Part shown: piece by piece, positions 48,231 through 61,593 of the stretch
How positions within the stretch are numbered: the stretch's first letter is position 1
Layout of the letters: every line of letters begins with the position of its first letter
Origin: Agroathelia rolfsii
Taxonomy: Eukaryota; Basidiomycota; Agaricomycetes; Amylocorticiales; Amylocorticiaceae
Assembly: GCA_018343915.1 (NCBI GenBank)
Contig: JABRWF010000004.1
Coordinates: 2,542,001 to 2,606,000, forward strand
DNA: 64,000 nt
Direction of reading: 5' to 3'
Notes under the pieces: model-generated
Told to the model about the DNA's origin: nothing
Databases searched by the model: none
What the model saw: the letters and a program-made list of their open reading frames with translations, nothing else
Program-made: the position numbers and the translations under genes

Positions 48231-48571
48231 CGCCGCATACACGCACTGTGACGAGCATTTGACGCGTGTGTTCACATCATGTAAAACAGAGGTCGTGTCT
48301 TTGATTGGGGGCAGTGTGTTGCTGGCGTTGTCAGATAGGATTTCTGCGACGCTCTTGTCTTTGCGTATGCAAAGACAAGTACCAAGTATACCGCACCGTA
48401 TACTGTGACGGGTACTTGACGCGTGTGTTTTTGGATCAGAGGCCATATATATTTGATCGGGAACAATGTCTAAGTGGGTTTACCAGATGTATATTCAACT
48501 GATTCTGCCGGAAAAAAAGAAAAGAAGACTGATTATACATGCGATGTTCTTGTCTTTGTATGCGAATATAT
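48231..48571 (+). repeat. Diverged tandem duplication
   Basis: Unit 1 starts near 48231 and unit 2 near 48388. Shared blocks include tgtgacg.g.a.ttgacgcgtgtgt (48247 and 48404) and cg.tcttgtctttg (48349 and 48545). The offset grows from about 157 to 195 bases because of indels. A perfect 11-bp stem with a 4-base loop (cttgtctttgc gtat gcaaagacaag) lies at 48354-48379. Confidence 0.5.
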
Positions 48572-49654
48572 AAAGCCCCTTGATACGCATATGCCCATTG
48601 CTTGAAACAAGGACCCGGATTTTGGTCGCCTTTTGAAGTAGGTGAATGTGAGAGCGTCGGTATAAATAAGGAAAACATCCGCAATGTGCCGGGCACGTTG
48701 TGGTAACATGAATACTACAAGTGATTGAGTGTTATATAGAGTGTATGAATGTTACTGCAGAGTCAGACGGAGGCAATAGGCGCCACAATAGCAGCAGTCT
48801 AATTAGTTGGCAACAAGACTGAGACTGCAACTGCAACTGCAACTGCACCCGCGCCCGCCTCTTGGGCGCTTCAAACACCGGCATCCTTCTTTTGGTCGAT
48901 GTTTTGCATTCATTTTGGCTGGCAATCGACATCGGTCCGATATTGAGGACATGTGATAGGACAGGATTCTGGTGAGGATTGGCAAGATAGGAGAAGAGGC
49001 CGGATAAGGCGTGCAGACATGCGTCCATGGCTGATTGCAGCAAGCGGCATGAAATCATCGCTGACGTTCTTTCTTACACGGATCAAGCCTTTTGCCCAAT
49101 CCCAATCGCCATCTTCTTCGACGAGGAGAGAGAGCGCAGAGTGTGAGCAGACGTTGGTGCCGAGGCGACGCTTCTTTGGAAAATTCATAGACCAGTCGAT
49201 GACCACGCTGGCAACGACAACGACCACGACCACGACAGCGACAAACTACTAGTGCTACTAGTACTACTCCTACCTTGTTCAGCAGCCGCCTGCTTGCCAG
49301 CTCAGAACTCTTCCAAAGGGTCTAGAGAACTGTCTGATTACCGACAACGAGGCTGATCTCCGTCTCGCTTGTCGTCTTCTCACCGTCTCTGAGCTCATTG
49401 CCTATCTCGACGTCCGGGTCGACGTTCCTTGCTCTCCCCCCCACCTCCCCTTCACCGTCACCACTCTCTCGTCTGATTTTCTTCTTGACCTTGTCAGCAT
49501 CTCTGCGACCCTGCTAGGTCGAGTTCTGTTGGTCACATTTCCTCCAGCTGTAATCTGTTCAGGTGACTTGCTCCTCCTCGTTCTCAATTTCACCTCTATA
49601 TCTAATCTATTTTCTTCATTGTCCAGCTGAGTGATCAACGTGTATGTTTCTCAC

Positions 49655-52390
49655 ATGCTAGATGCCGTGCTTTCTCCTCCTGGTGCCACTACTGTAAACA
49701 ACCCTGCTGCTGCTAGCACCGTCTCTCTCTCTTCATCGTCGACACAACGATCAGTATCTGCAGCAGCCGCCACCAGTCTAGCCACGATGCTATCCCCCAC
49801 GCGTTCCCCCACCTCCCCGTCAACGAGGTCCCACCACCACCACACCGAGATCGGCACGCCAGACCCCGCCGTCCGCGCCCCCACCTTCAAGCGCATCGCA
49901 TCCACTCTCGAGCAGAGCATTCGCGGCGCAACCCGCTCATCCAAAGCAAAGTTCGCCCTCGTACCCCACCACGGCGATCCCAACTTCTCCAACGACAGCA
50001 CCACGCTCACCACTTCTTCCACCGCCAGCGTTGCCAGCAAAGGCAAGGAACGCGCCATCACCCCCGACCCCCACCGGGCGGTGCACAAGGAGAGATCGAG
50101 GGTGTTCACCACCCGCGGCGTCTTTCGTCGCACTGGCGCAGTCTCACCCACTTCACCGTCACATCCACCACCATCTTCCTCTTCGTCGCGTTTGGTGGGG
50201 CAGGATGATAGTAAACCGGATGAGCATCCCGCCCGCCGCGCAGGTTTTACGAGCTTCATCACGCCTTCGCTGCGCGGTGCGTCCATGTCGTCACCATCGC
50301 TTCTCCCAACTGTGCATCAAGCATTCGCAGCTGTCGGTGCCGAGGTGTCGTCCTCGTCATCGGGCAACGGGAGCAACAGCAGCAGCAAAGATAAGAGGGA
50401 AAAGAACAAGGATCGGGAGGCAACAGTCACATCCTCGAGTACAGCGACAGCGACGACGACGACGACGACGACAGGCAAACACAAACGTGCGAGCCTGCAG
50501 CCTGCACCCGTGAGCAAGCCCATGCCACTCCAGCCGCGCGAGGGCCGGTCGAGCTTGGACACTGTGCCTGGTCAGCATCACGCCCATGCCCCTCCCTCGT
50601 CCTCGTCCTCGTCCTCCCACCATCGCCACGACCACATCCACCACGCATCATCTCGCTCCACAGCGCATGCGGCTGCCGCGAGTAATACTATTAACAAAGC
50701 GGAGCGCGAGAGGGACATTAATGTCAACAACGTTAATCATGCTAATGCTAATAATACGACAAACGCCACGAAATCCTCTTCTTTTTCTTCAATGTCCCAA
50801 AATCAACAGCAGCAAAAGCAAGCACAGACAAGATCTTTTTCCAATTCTACTTCTTCAACCGCGACGGCTACGGTATCGCGAACGGCCGTCAACACCAGAT
50901 CGATTACGGCCACAAGTACTTCGTCAACGGCAACAGTCACACCTGCGAATATCCCAGCCGCCTCGGCATCGGTGACATCCCTACTGGCATACTCGACCCC
51001 CCCGGAGTCGCCCGTAATGCATTATGCCCCGCCGTCGTCTGCCGCCGTCAATGCCAATGCTCATACTACTACCACTTCATCATCTTCCTCGTCGCGTGCT
51101 GGTTTGGGCTCATTACCGCCACTGTCGTCCTCGACTACGAAGAGATCCGGGTTGAGCTCCGGTCTTGGGAGTAGTAGTACCAGCCATCTACCTCTCGATC
51201 AGTATGGTCATCACCAGCAGCAGCAGCAGCAACAGCAACAAAGATCGACTTCCCCATCCCCGTCCTCCCCAAGCCCGCTCCGCTCGCGCTCGCAACTCGG
51301 CACGCGGCGCATTTCTGGTGGTGGAGGGGGTGGTAATGGCGGCGCCCTTGCCTCGCCGACCTCGCCAACTTCACCGACCTCACCGACAGCAACTTCTGCA
51401 GCTTCAGCTTCGGGCACCTCGTCCATCTCACCGCGCCGCGCGTCGATGGAGAGCGGATCGCGCAGGCCATCGGTGGTGGATGGTACCGGCAACCCGCGGA
51501 GGATATCGGTAGATCCTCCTCCGGCAAGGCGGGCGGGTGAAGTGGGGGGAGTGAGATCGGGAGCGACGACGCCTACGTTGCGGGATGGGTACAGTAACCA
51601 TCATGGGAGCAGTCATCGAACGAATTCGACGACGACGACGAGTCCTTCGTCGTTTACGAAACACGTGAACGCGTCGACTTCGTCGTTGATCCAGGGCTCC
51701 GCCGCCACCGCCGGTGGTTCAGGGTCTGTGTCGTCCCGAGCAGCGGGACGTGCGTCGCCTTTACCTTCTTCGCCTTCCTCGCCGTCTCCGTACTCGCGAA
51801 ACCACCACCATCATCATAATCATCACCATTCTCATCGCCACTCACATGACAGAAACGCAGGGGGAGGGAGTAATCCCGAACACCGCGACCTCATTCGACA
51901 AGCCGCGCGCGTGCTCTGTGCACACCTAGCCCATGCACGACCGCCCGCGTCGCATTTCACGCGGTCGGAGTGGGACCAGGTCGAGGTGCGGATGCAGGCG
52001 TTGGCGAGGGCGGAGAGGGTGTGGAGTAAGACTTCTTCTTCTGGAGCTGGGGGTGCGGGGAGTGGGGTTGTTGGAAGTAATGGAAGCGCTTCGGGCAGTC
52101 AGGTTAATTTGTCGCTCGCGGCAGGTGGCGGGAGCGGTGGGAGTGAGGAGAGGGAGAGGAGGTATTTTGGTGAGGCGGTGAGGGATGGATATGTTCTTTG
52201 CCAGTGCGTCCTTTCTTTTCCCCTCCATTTCTGCTTTTTTTTTTCGTTGCATTAAACTTTATATGGGCTTTTCTTTCTCTGATCTTGATCGTATGGATCA
52301 ATGGCTGATGCATATATTCTTCTTTCTCCTCTTCCTTTCTATTTTGACTTTGTTCATTCCACACGATCGAAATAACAATATCAAACATTC

Positions 52391-52427
<37 letters not shown>

Positions 52428-55400
52428 AGGTTCATGAACAAAATCCAGCCTAATGCCATCACGCGCCCGAACCCCAAAGATGACCCAGCAGCACACGCGA
52501 GCAACATCCACAAGTTCCTCACCGCCGCGGCACTCTATGGCGTCCTGCCTGCCGAGCGGTGTTCAAAGGACGACATACTCCCTCCATCATCATCACCATC
52601 TCCCGATTCCGTCAGCAACAGCCTTATCTTGCCCAGCCAGGAAAGCCTCGCGCGCGTGGCCAAGACGATCCTCGCGCTCGAAAGGCTCCATGAAGAGCTG
52701 GCGCCGACGCCGTCTTTGTCCTCCCTGGTACGGTCATCGAACAATAGCAAGGTTTCCATAGTATCTGGTGCTCAACAACAACAGCAACAGCAACAAGCAT
52801 CGAGGAAGCAGCGCACGACGCCCGTACCGGCCCAGATCGTCACGTCCGGCTTGGGCGGGTACGTTGCCAACTCGCGCGCGGCAGCGTCGACGCCTAATTT
52901 GGGTAGTAGTGCGGTGCAACGATCGGTATCGCCTGTGAGTCCTAGTGCTGGTGGTGGTGGTGGTGGTAGTAGTAGGGCAGCAAAGCATAGGTCGACATCT
53001 TCCAAGAGGTGGAGTCCGCCTACGCCGGCGTTGACGACGGTCAGTTCTGGGAGTGGGAGTGGATCTGGGTCGTCGGATGAGGAGAAGAGTAGGAGCAGGA
53101 GTAGAAGCAGGAGCAGGAGTAGAAGCAGGAGCAGGAGTGGCGTTGCGGGAGTTGGCAAGGATGACAGGAGGGAGGGTGACGATGACGATGACAATGACGA
53201 TGATAATGAGGTTGCTGTTGCGGACGATGACGAAGGGGGAGAAGAAGAACAAGACCACGATCGGACGCTGCGCTCACCACGAAGGTCTTCGGCGTCGAGG
53301 GACTCGGACGATGGTGCTTCTTCTCGGCCGCTCTCGCCTGCGCATCTAACACGTTCGCCTACGCGCTTGTCGTCGTCGGCGACGCGTCAGAGGCGGGAAA
53401 GTGAAGACGACGATTTGTTTACGCCGTACAAGGGGCATCGGCCTCACCATCAGCATCATCATCATCACCATCATGCCCACGACATCACCAGGAGCAGCGG
53501 CAGTGGTAATGGCAACGTCTCATCGTCGCCGGCGACATCTCCGCTGGACGTGCGCCAGTCGCTATCGAGCAGCATCATGTCCGATAACACCACTTACAGC
53601 CTCTTTCTCGACTCGCGCCAGAACAACCCGAGCGGAGGGGGTGCGAACCGCTACGGCACCGTGCGCACGATGACGACGGATACTACCTCTATCATGGACG
53701 AGAGCGGCAATAACTGCAGCAGCAGCAGCCCCGTCGAAGAAAGCGCTCTCAGCAGTAGTGCTACTACCTCCGGTGGAGTCTTCATCCGCGACGGCCACCA
53801 GCACCACGGCCGGCGCATGCGCGAGCGTAAGATGAGCGAGCAAGCACCCCTCGATCTCAGCCGTGTCGCGGAAGAGCCTGCGTCGGGCGGCGAGGAATCA
53901 CGCGATCCGGACATCATCGCGCTCGAGAGGAAGCACCGCATCAGGCTCGGCAAGGCGGTCTGGCCAGATGATTTTATGGACGCTTTCCCTGGCAGCAATG
54001 GCTCTGCAGTCCAGGACACCACCAGCAGCGCCGGCGGGACACCGTTGTCATCGTCACCTATTCCCATCATCAGGCGCTCATCGGACGCGAGAGCAAATGC
54101 GTTTGCTGGAGGAGAGACAATGTGGCCATCAACGCCATCTCCCGTGGGCACACCTACGCGCTCGACACCGCCTCGTAAGTTGGCGATTGTCGAGCGTACA
54201 GGCCAAGATGGTGTTGATGCGCTTCCCAATCTACCTCGTCGTCCCACCCACCGGTCGCGGCACAGTATAGATGGAGCTGGTACTACGACTTCTTCTGGAT
54301 TGGTGCCTAAGGAGAGCATTCTCCGTCGCGATGTGTCCCCGCAGAGCCGGCTTATGCTGAGAAGGAACAGCAGTCGCGGACCGCATCGTAATGCGATGAT
54401 CCTTGATGGTGTTTCTGTGGGCGGCATCGTGCCGTTGTCTGCGTCTCCCCCGAAACATATTCCGTTCCCGCGCACGCCTGAGAACGAGGATGGGCCGCCG
54501 TCGCCAGATGGGAGTGGTGTAATGCCTTCTGCGATCATACCCGAGAGACTGAAGCTCCGCGGCAGGTTCCAGAGTGATATCGATGGTGCGCCGGGAAGGA
54601 AGCGGCCGACGTCATATGAGGAGGTGGACAGTCGTCAGCGTCGGTCGCGCATCGAGAGTATGGTCAACCTCGGCGGCGGCGGTGGTGTGAGGTCGAGTAA
54701 TGCGAGCGCCAGCGATCTACTGTCCTCGCGTGACTCGATGGATGGGAGTGTACGGCAGACGCTGATTGTGAAAGAGGATGGCAAGACGCCAACGAGCTTT
54801 GTAAGTGCTATTGACCAGAGGTGTACATTTTGTTAATTATACTAATCTTTTTTTCAAAGGCTATTGGGAACTGTGTTGGAAGGGGTCAGTTCGGTTCAGT
54901 CTATCGTGCGCTCAACATCAATACTGGGCAGATGGTTGCTGTCAAGCGGATCGGACTGGAGGGCCTCAAAGAGGAAGAAGTTACGCAACTCATGCACGAG
55001 GTCGATTTGCTCAAGAGCCTAAGTCACCCTAGTATTGTCAAGTATGAGGGCATGGCTAGAGATACCAACACTCTTAGCATTGTTCTCGAGTCAGTATAGG
55101 GTTTACCATTGATCCGTTGACGCTATTCTCATGTTTTCACTCAGGTATGTGGAGAATGGCTCTCTCGGACAGACCCTCAAGGCATTCGGCAAGCTCAATG
55201 AACGGCTCGTGGCCAGCTATGTACTCAAGATCCTCGAGGGACTCGACTATCTTCACCAGAACGACGTCGTACACTGTGACCTCAAGTCGGCCAACATCCT
55301 CACGACCAAGAATGGCAACGTAAAGCTCTCCGATTTCGGTGTCTCGCTCAACCTGCGCGCTATGGAGCGCCAGGAACACAACAATGTCGCCGGCACGCCC

Positions 55401-56895
55401 AACTGGATGGCGCCCGAGGTAATCGAGCTCAAGGGCGCGTCGACCAAGTCCGACATCTGGTCCCTGGCCTGCACGATTGTCGAGCTCTTGACAGGACGGC
55501 CTCCATATGGTGACATTGCCAACACGATGACAGGTACAGTCTTTTATTCCCCTTACACACTCTTTTTAGCCATCGAACGCTGATCACTGTATGCAGTGAT
55601 GTTCCGTGTTGTCGAAGACGATATGCCGCCGATTCCTGAAGAGTGTTCCGAGGCCTTACGTGACTTCCTCAAGCAATGCTTCAACAAGGATCCTACCAAA
55701 AGACCCAGCGCCGAACAGCTGGCCGAGCATGACTGGCTGAAACAGAGCTTTGGACTCGATAAAGTAGGCTCTTCACATCCTTCTTTTGCTCTTTTCGAGA
55801 TCCTGACTATTGTCTACGCAGGATTTACGCCAACAGGACAGCATTCCGTTCCTGCGTCGTGTGAGCACTGATTTGCATAAAGCCGGTCAGGCTGCACGGA
55901 TCAACTCGCTCGGTGACCTTGTCCAAGAGATTGCTCAGCCGTCAACGCCAACCAAAGCTGCGCTGGAGGATACCAACGGCCCGCCCAACCCACTTAATCG
56001 ACAGCTATCTTCAGGCGTCGTGTCTGATCCAGCGGACATCATCTCCCCCCGCGACCACGATTTTCTAAAGACCACCCTCAGTCAAGGTAGGATGTTCGCT
56101 CTCATCATACTTTATGATGCTCAGAGATATGTTTGTTTGTCTCTAGCTGTCACTTGTCGCGTTTGCCTCTTGGCTGTGAAGAAAAACGCTGTAATCTGTA
56201 AAGAGTGCAGCCTTTTAGCACATAGCAAGTGCTCACAGCACGCCCCTCCAACATGTGGCCTGCGCTCTCAGCTGCTCATGTACGCACAGTATGCTGAGAA
56301 GGGTCAACCACCTAATCCCTACCTGAACTGGGAAGCCTTGGGCAGTATTTATCCTACCAGCCCTACTTCAGAAGGGTCTCAGTCGGTATCTCTTGCTACT
56401 CCTCGGACAAGTATCGATGGTGTGAGGCCCGTCGTGAGCCCGAGCGGCGACTCGTCCAATATCCATCCACCAACAGCGTTCAAGTTGGGTCATGTACTGA
56501 AGCGGGCCAAGTCACCCACCGGTCCGCCCGAGCCTATTCGTGTGTCCAGTCCGGACACCTCAGAAGTGAAAGAGAGGAAACCGACAAGGAAGCCATCGAT
56601 ACTCAGGCGCTCTCGCGACCCTCCGGCCGTCTCCTTGTCCAGCAACCGCTCAAGTCTACGGAGCGCCGTGACTGAATCTTCACATGAGCGTCGACAGTCT
56701 GGCATCACCGAGGCAGATTCGGAAGTTGGTATCAGTGCTCCTCGATCTTCTCGCATGACATCGACTACAACCGACTCCGACGCTGCAGTGTTCGTTAGTA
56801 CGTCATCATCCATAGAAGAAGAGCGTCGCCGTAATCGTCACAAGAGACGAGGCGAACAAGACTCCAAATCAAATAACAACTGTATTGTGCAATGA
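49655..56895 (+). CDS. Cytokinesis/septation kinase of the S. pombe Cdc7 / SepH / Cdc15 type with CH and C1 domains
   Basis: Seven exons (49655-52203, 52430-54800, 54860-55089, 55145-55533, 55597-55763, 55822-56086, 56147-56895) give 2239 residues with all phases consistent. Residues 1-760 are disordered Ser/Thr/His-rich sequence. A calponin-homology-like domain spans about 760-920 (DGYVLCQFMNKIQPNAI, SNIHKFLTAAALYGV). A second disordered part follows. The kinase domain is at about 1640-1905: VGRGQFGSVY, VAVKRI, catalytic loop HCDLKSANIL (HCD instead of HRD, usual in this family), LSDFGVS and AGTPNWMAPEV. A C1-like zinc domain (CRVCLLAVKKNAVICKEC...HSKC) is near 1993-2020. Family members start the septation (SIN/MEN) cascade at the spindle pole body. 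The frame starts with GTG at 49631, but the first ATG is 49655, which I chose. Confidence 0.88.
52393..52426 (+). repeat. 34-base poly(A) tract next to a splice acceptor
   Basis: An uninterrupted run of 34 A ends directly at the CAG acceptor (52427-52429) of the first intron of the kinase gene. A pyrimidine tract would be expected there. Confidence 0.9.
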
Positions 56896-59800
56896 ACTCT
56901 TTCCATTTCTTTTCCTGATTCATTTGATCCTTTGATCATGATACCATGATACCTGTTATCTAATCACTAATCTACGCCCCTTCCATCATCAGTGGTACAC
57001 TCTTCTCTTCTCTTTTTTTTCTTTTTCCATTTCTTGCAGCATTTCGACATTTCATTCATCATGCACTCAACTGGCACTCATATCCCGCTTCATCTCGCAT
57101 TTTGTTCGGTTGTCTCTTCTACTCTTACTGTCATTTCCGTTACACTGCCCCGAACATTGTTCAGCTGTTCTCATTTGAACATATGCTGTTGTTCTTCTCC
57201 TACCTCTCTTCTGCCGCCACTTTTGAACGGTTAATATTACGCGCGTCCCCTCGCTCGCCTATCCATCGATCATCTTTTCCTTTTCTCTTGTCCCATCCGT
57301 CTTAGTCTCCCAACTCAAAGTGTATATACCTATCTGTTTCAGTGTTCTCCATGCGCATGTTTCCGTATTTTCATTATTGATACACGTGCATGCCGTGGTA
57401 CTGGCGCAACGTAATATAATTGTTTTTAGTGTATTTCTTGTTTGTATGATCCGAAAGAGAGAAATGAAGGAAACTTGTCAACTTGACGCTCCTTCTGGTT
57501 CTGCTGGATAAGGCTTGCTTATCGGCGCCAGGGCTATTCAGACGTAATTATTTATACCATCGCAGCTGTTACCCCATCGGTAGCATCCTCGAATGGCTTG
57601 CACCACGAGCCCCGTCCTTGATTGGGGTATCATAGGTCGAGCTCCAGTGGCAGCAGCATTGGAGCCCAGCAACCTGAGAAAGCTGCCATTATCATCGTCG
57701 ATGCGTCCGAGAGAGCAGGATCTAGACTACCCAGCCTTCTCAGAATTGGGCATGTGGCTAAGGCACGGCATTGCGGCATGAAGGGGGGTTATCATTCGAA
57801 TACTATGGCCATCTTTGCCGCTGCCATTCCAATTGAAGCTGCTGCGGTGGAAGAGCAGAATAAGGAAATTGAATGGAGTTGGGTCGTCATTCTTTAAATT
57901 GCATATAAATCCACTGGCATCAAGCCACCACCAGAAGGCCAAATAGCGTCTTATTTTACGTATACATGTCAAGGGTGGACTTGTGTTGCGGCTGGAGCGG
58001 GAATAACATCAGAATGAGTTCAAAACGCCATCGCCAGTGACGTGAGGGATAATAAGTACCAAGTAGACGCTTGGGCCGCTCTTTCGATCGATCTCGAGTA
58101 AACAGGATTCAGTGCGTGAGGAAAAAAGGCCAGACTTTGCTGGTTCAGATCCCAGTGGCAGTAAAATGCTTTGTGTTAGTTAGACTGAACCTGGAGATGA
58201 CACTGGCATATAAGCCCTCATGTGCCCTTTTCAGTGGTTTTAACCAGTTTTCGCGTCCGCAAGCGGCGTAGAAGGTCAGCTGACAGAAAATGGAATGCTG
58301 CGATATTAAATCGATCTCACAAGCCACAGGGGCGAAAGGTGCTCCACCGATTTAAAGACTTGAAAGCTTGAACATATCTGGACCCATGGCAGCTGCAATA
58401 AGAGCAAGATGACTTCATAATGCCAGTCAAGGATAAATTGTCATGCTTCGAAGATCGGCCTAATGAACGTGAGCGGTGATCGCAGGTGACTGGTACCAGT
58501 GACGAAAATTGGCCCTCTATGATTGCCAGGACCAGGCGCTCTTCAGCGCTCAGCCGTGACCTGTTTCTCCGCCACAGATCCGACTTGATGAGAATCGCCA
58601 GAAAATCAGCGAGTGACCACATTAGAAATTGAATTGTCGAAGAATGCACGAGCCGAGGTTCGTCCATGATATCGCTGGCAAATGCCAGTGGGTCACGAGA
58701 TAATTCTATGCATAGGTTCAAGGAACCTATTGTGAGGGCCTGCTAAGGAAATACTGTGATCAACACAATAGAATGGCGTCGTCGACGGACGCCACCTGTG
58801 CCTCTTTCATGGCTGTATACTGGCGACACTGATGGGAGAAACAGACGTAAATACCAGCGCATATGCATTATGGGAATGGCACGTCAAGAAAACACCATTT
58901 TTGTAAACAGGGGTCAAGTTACTTGAGTAGTTCCCTCTTTCTCTCTGGGCTGATAAGGAGGAAGAGACTCGAGTCATACAGCACGCCGATCATATGCAGA
59001 ATGACATATTGGAATCAGAAACGTCAGAGTAAATTGATGTGCGTTGATGATCTGTCAAACGCATTGACACCAAAGCCCGAGAAATGCACAAGGCCAATAC
59101 CTGTTTTGTTCTACCCTGAAAATAGTAAAGATGGGGAAAGGCGGGACAGAGAAGCAATGCGCCGGTCGGCGTCGGGATCACCATTTGCTGTAGGCTTGGA
59201 GACACATTTTTTTGTTCGGGCCAAGTCTAAACTGTCATGCATGAACAACACGGCTGAACCGATGTGGCGGCGGCCCTGGGGCTGTGGGTAGTACTGGTCG
59301 CTTATATCATAGACACGTTAACCAACGGGGCCCGCTTCCTTCGCATCCAATCTTGAGCTTGAGGTCTGAAGGATGATAGTAGTAAATGTCTATGGAGCCC
59401 TGTGCATTGGACCGTTCTATTGAAAATGTGGATTCAGTTACCGGATGACTGAAAAAAACACGTGAAATTGTCAAGCAGTACTAGTATTAGCCACTGGTGG
59501 ATGAGAATCACAATCTTGGAATACGAAAAACTGTTTACGATATCATCAAGGGTGCAGCGAGAGCCGAGCAACTCCTCGCTTACTACAGGCGGACGACCCT
59601 GAGTGGTTTGCTCACCATCAGGTGGCACAAAACATGTGGATAGCTTTTGGAGTCGAGTATGATAACACATGAATTAGTAGACAGAAACAAAAAAACTTCT
59701 TTTGATAAATTATTACCACTTGGGGCTGTGGTTAAGGAGAACAACAGAGACGTGGTCCTTGGCTTGTTCCTACACTACTACATAATACTGGCATAGTTAG

Positions 59801-60071
59801 TATGATAGGCGCCCCTACTACAAAGTCCCTGTTTGAATTGTATAGTAGTACAAAATTGCATGCTTCAAGGAACCCGAAGAGGAAAAATGAAAATGGAAAG
59901 CGCAAAAAAATGAAAATGAAAAGAATTTGATCACATGGGACTGACTCCTTTTGCCGCGAGGCCAGGGACACTTGCAACGTGGCCGACGAAATTGAAGCGC
60001 TGAGAGTCTGCTAGTTGAGGTGATGACGGCGGGTCAAATCAAGGAAGCCGAAGTTTGCTTGGGTTTGAACT
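56896..60071. other. Long intergenic region, no gene recognised
   Basis: About 3.2 kb after the kinase gene. The first 600 bases are T-rich 3' flank. The frames at 57.6, 58.3-58.7 and 58.9-59.3 kb have no recognisable domains or consistent exon structure. No repeat was obvious by eye. Confidence 0.5.
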
Positions 60072-60917
60072 TTATGAATTCATGATGTCTGGGCGCGGGC
60101 CTACTCCTGGCTAGTGAGTAAAGAAAAAATGGTGGCAAAACACGAGAAAGACCTTGTACCTGATATTCCCGTATCTTGGAACAAAACATGGTATGTCTTA
60201 TCCACGCATTGACGTGGAACGGTCCTGTCAGTGTAATCCATGCGCTACATCTTGCGCATTTGACAGAGCCTGGGAGGACCTCTGCCGTATGTGGATGGTT
60301 CTCCAGCTCGGCTTTCCTTTTGGCGATTTGTTGCAAGAGCTGACTGGGGGCACTACAAGACAAAAGTGGGAGCAGTTAGCAGCTGACTGTGATGCTTGTG
60401 TGTCTATCAGCCGCTTAGCTACGCACCTCTTTTTGCGAGGATTAGAGGCTCGACGAGAGGTGCCCTCTGCTGATCTGTAAGGATCAAACAACAAAACGAT
60501 ACCCGTTAGAAATTCAAGACTGTGAGATTTTCTGGCCAGAATCAAAAAAAAGGGTTACGAACTGTCCGTGTACATAGCCAACGCAACTGGCCAAGTGTTC
60601 TTCAAATTCGATGCTGATAAAAGTAGAAATAAGCAAACTAAAACAAAAGAAAAGTACTTCTCCCCAGATGACAAGGAGTCAGTCACAAAGAGAGGCACAT
60701 ATATTTTTACTTACGCATATAGTCCCTGTGATTTGCAAGAAAGAAGAACATCTGAGCTTGAGCCCGATCGGCGAAACACAAAGGATACTAGATATTAAAA
60801 TAAAAAAAGAGGAATATCGGTTCCTACCTTCCAGGGCGCCCCCTTGGCGTATTGGAAGAGAGTTCCACAGCGCGGGCAAGGTGCTTCTTCGAAGTCGACG
60901 ATGAGTGCGAGGTCCAT
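60072..60917 (-). CDS. Small zinc-binding protein with an 11-nt microexon
   Basis: Five exons (60917-60828, 60725-60715, 60474-60427, 60352-60160, 60110-60072) give 126 residues. The first exon has a CxxC pair (APCPRCGTLFQY). The fourth has a second CxxC followed by Trp, His and Cys (KCARCSAWITL ... WIRHTMFCSK), a pattern that should bind zinc. The segment RKAELENHPHTAEVLPGSV before it resembles basidiomycete proteins with this module whose function I do not know. Exon 2 is only 11 nt (GGACTATATGC) between GT-AG introns. Skipping it puts an early stop in the frame, so it is needed for the model. Nuclear role possible but unproven. Confidence 0.55.
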
Positions 60918-61593
60918 GTGTGCGAGGGGGGGCTTTCAAGGAGAGCGGTGCGGGCTCACAGCGTCAAGATAAACCCAATCCAGAAAGGCACGTCTCACAT
61001 TGCCATCCGGCTGACAAGCCAGGGACAATTTATCATAGTTTTTTCGACATACTTCGATCTGTAGATGGTTCCTAACTTGCAAACGTAAGGCATTCAAAAA
61101 AGCCGGGCTGCCGTATGTCATTCAGAGCAATCTCCGTGATGGATAGAGTCCGCGAGGCGAGTCTGTCTTGCATGCCGTGGATTATTGACGCCGCTGATTA
61201 CCCTGCTTTTTATTCTCGTCCGCGCGCGAAAGTTCCATGAATAAGAACAGAAGGAGAAGAAACAAGATTGAGTGATTATAGTTATTAACACCAATGGAAA
61301 TTCATTGAAATCGAACAAACAGCAATACTCCAGAACACTGTCATGCCGAACTATTCAATTCATTATGAATTGGGAAACGCAAAATGCGTAACGGGCAACC
61401 CGACTGATTGCAAGCGTAAATGCGCATAATAGCATAATAACGAAAGAAGAGGGTGAGAAGTGAAAATCAATGGCTGTCACCAATCGGCATGGAATAGGAA
61501 CACCTCGCAGCGACGTTCTACATGTAGATGCCATTGGTATATTTGCCCGATGGGTGGCAGGATCATTGATAGATAATGATCCTATTACGGAGG
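60918..61593. other. Intergenic, no gene recognised
   Basis: Separates the zinc-binding gene from the dynactin-like gene, both on the minus strand. It holds the promoter of the first and the terminator of the second. Confidence 0.5.

Larger units (their letters stand above)
46104..49654. other. Long divergent intergenic region rich in old repeats
   Basis: About 3.5 kb between Bye1 (minus) and the Cdc7-like kinase (plus). It holds the inverted retroelement-like pair (46.9-47.8 kb) and the tandem duplication (48.2-48.6 kb). A G run (about ten) lies at 47029-47038. From about 49.25 kb it is the 5' flank/UTR of the kinase. No intact gene recognised. Confidence 0.5.

Noticed and set aside
50000..53300. 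Arg- and Gly-rich frames on the minus strand and in other plus frames
   Set aside because: They arise from Ser/Thr/His-rich repeats in the disordered part of the kinase gene.
58080..58170. A GGTTCAGATCCC block resembling a tRNA T-arm
   Set aside because: The stem does not pair and no acceptor, D or anticodon arm can be drawn around it.
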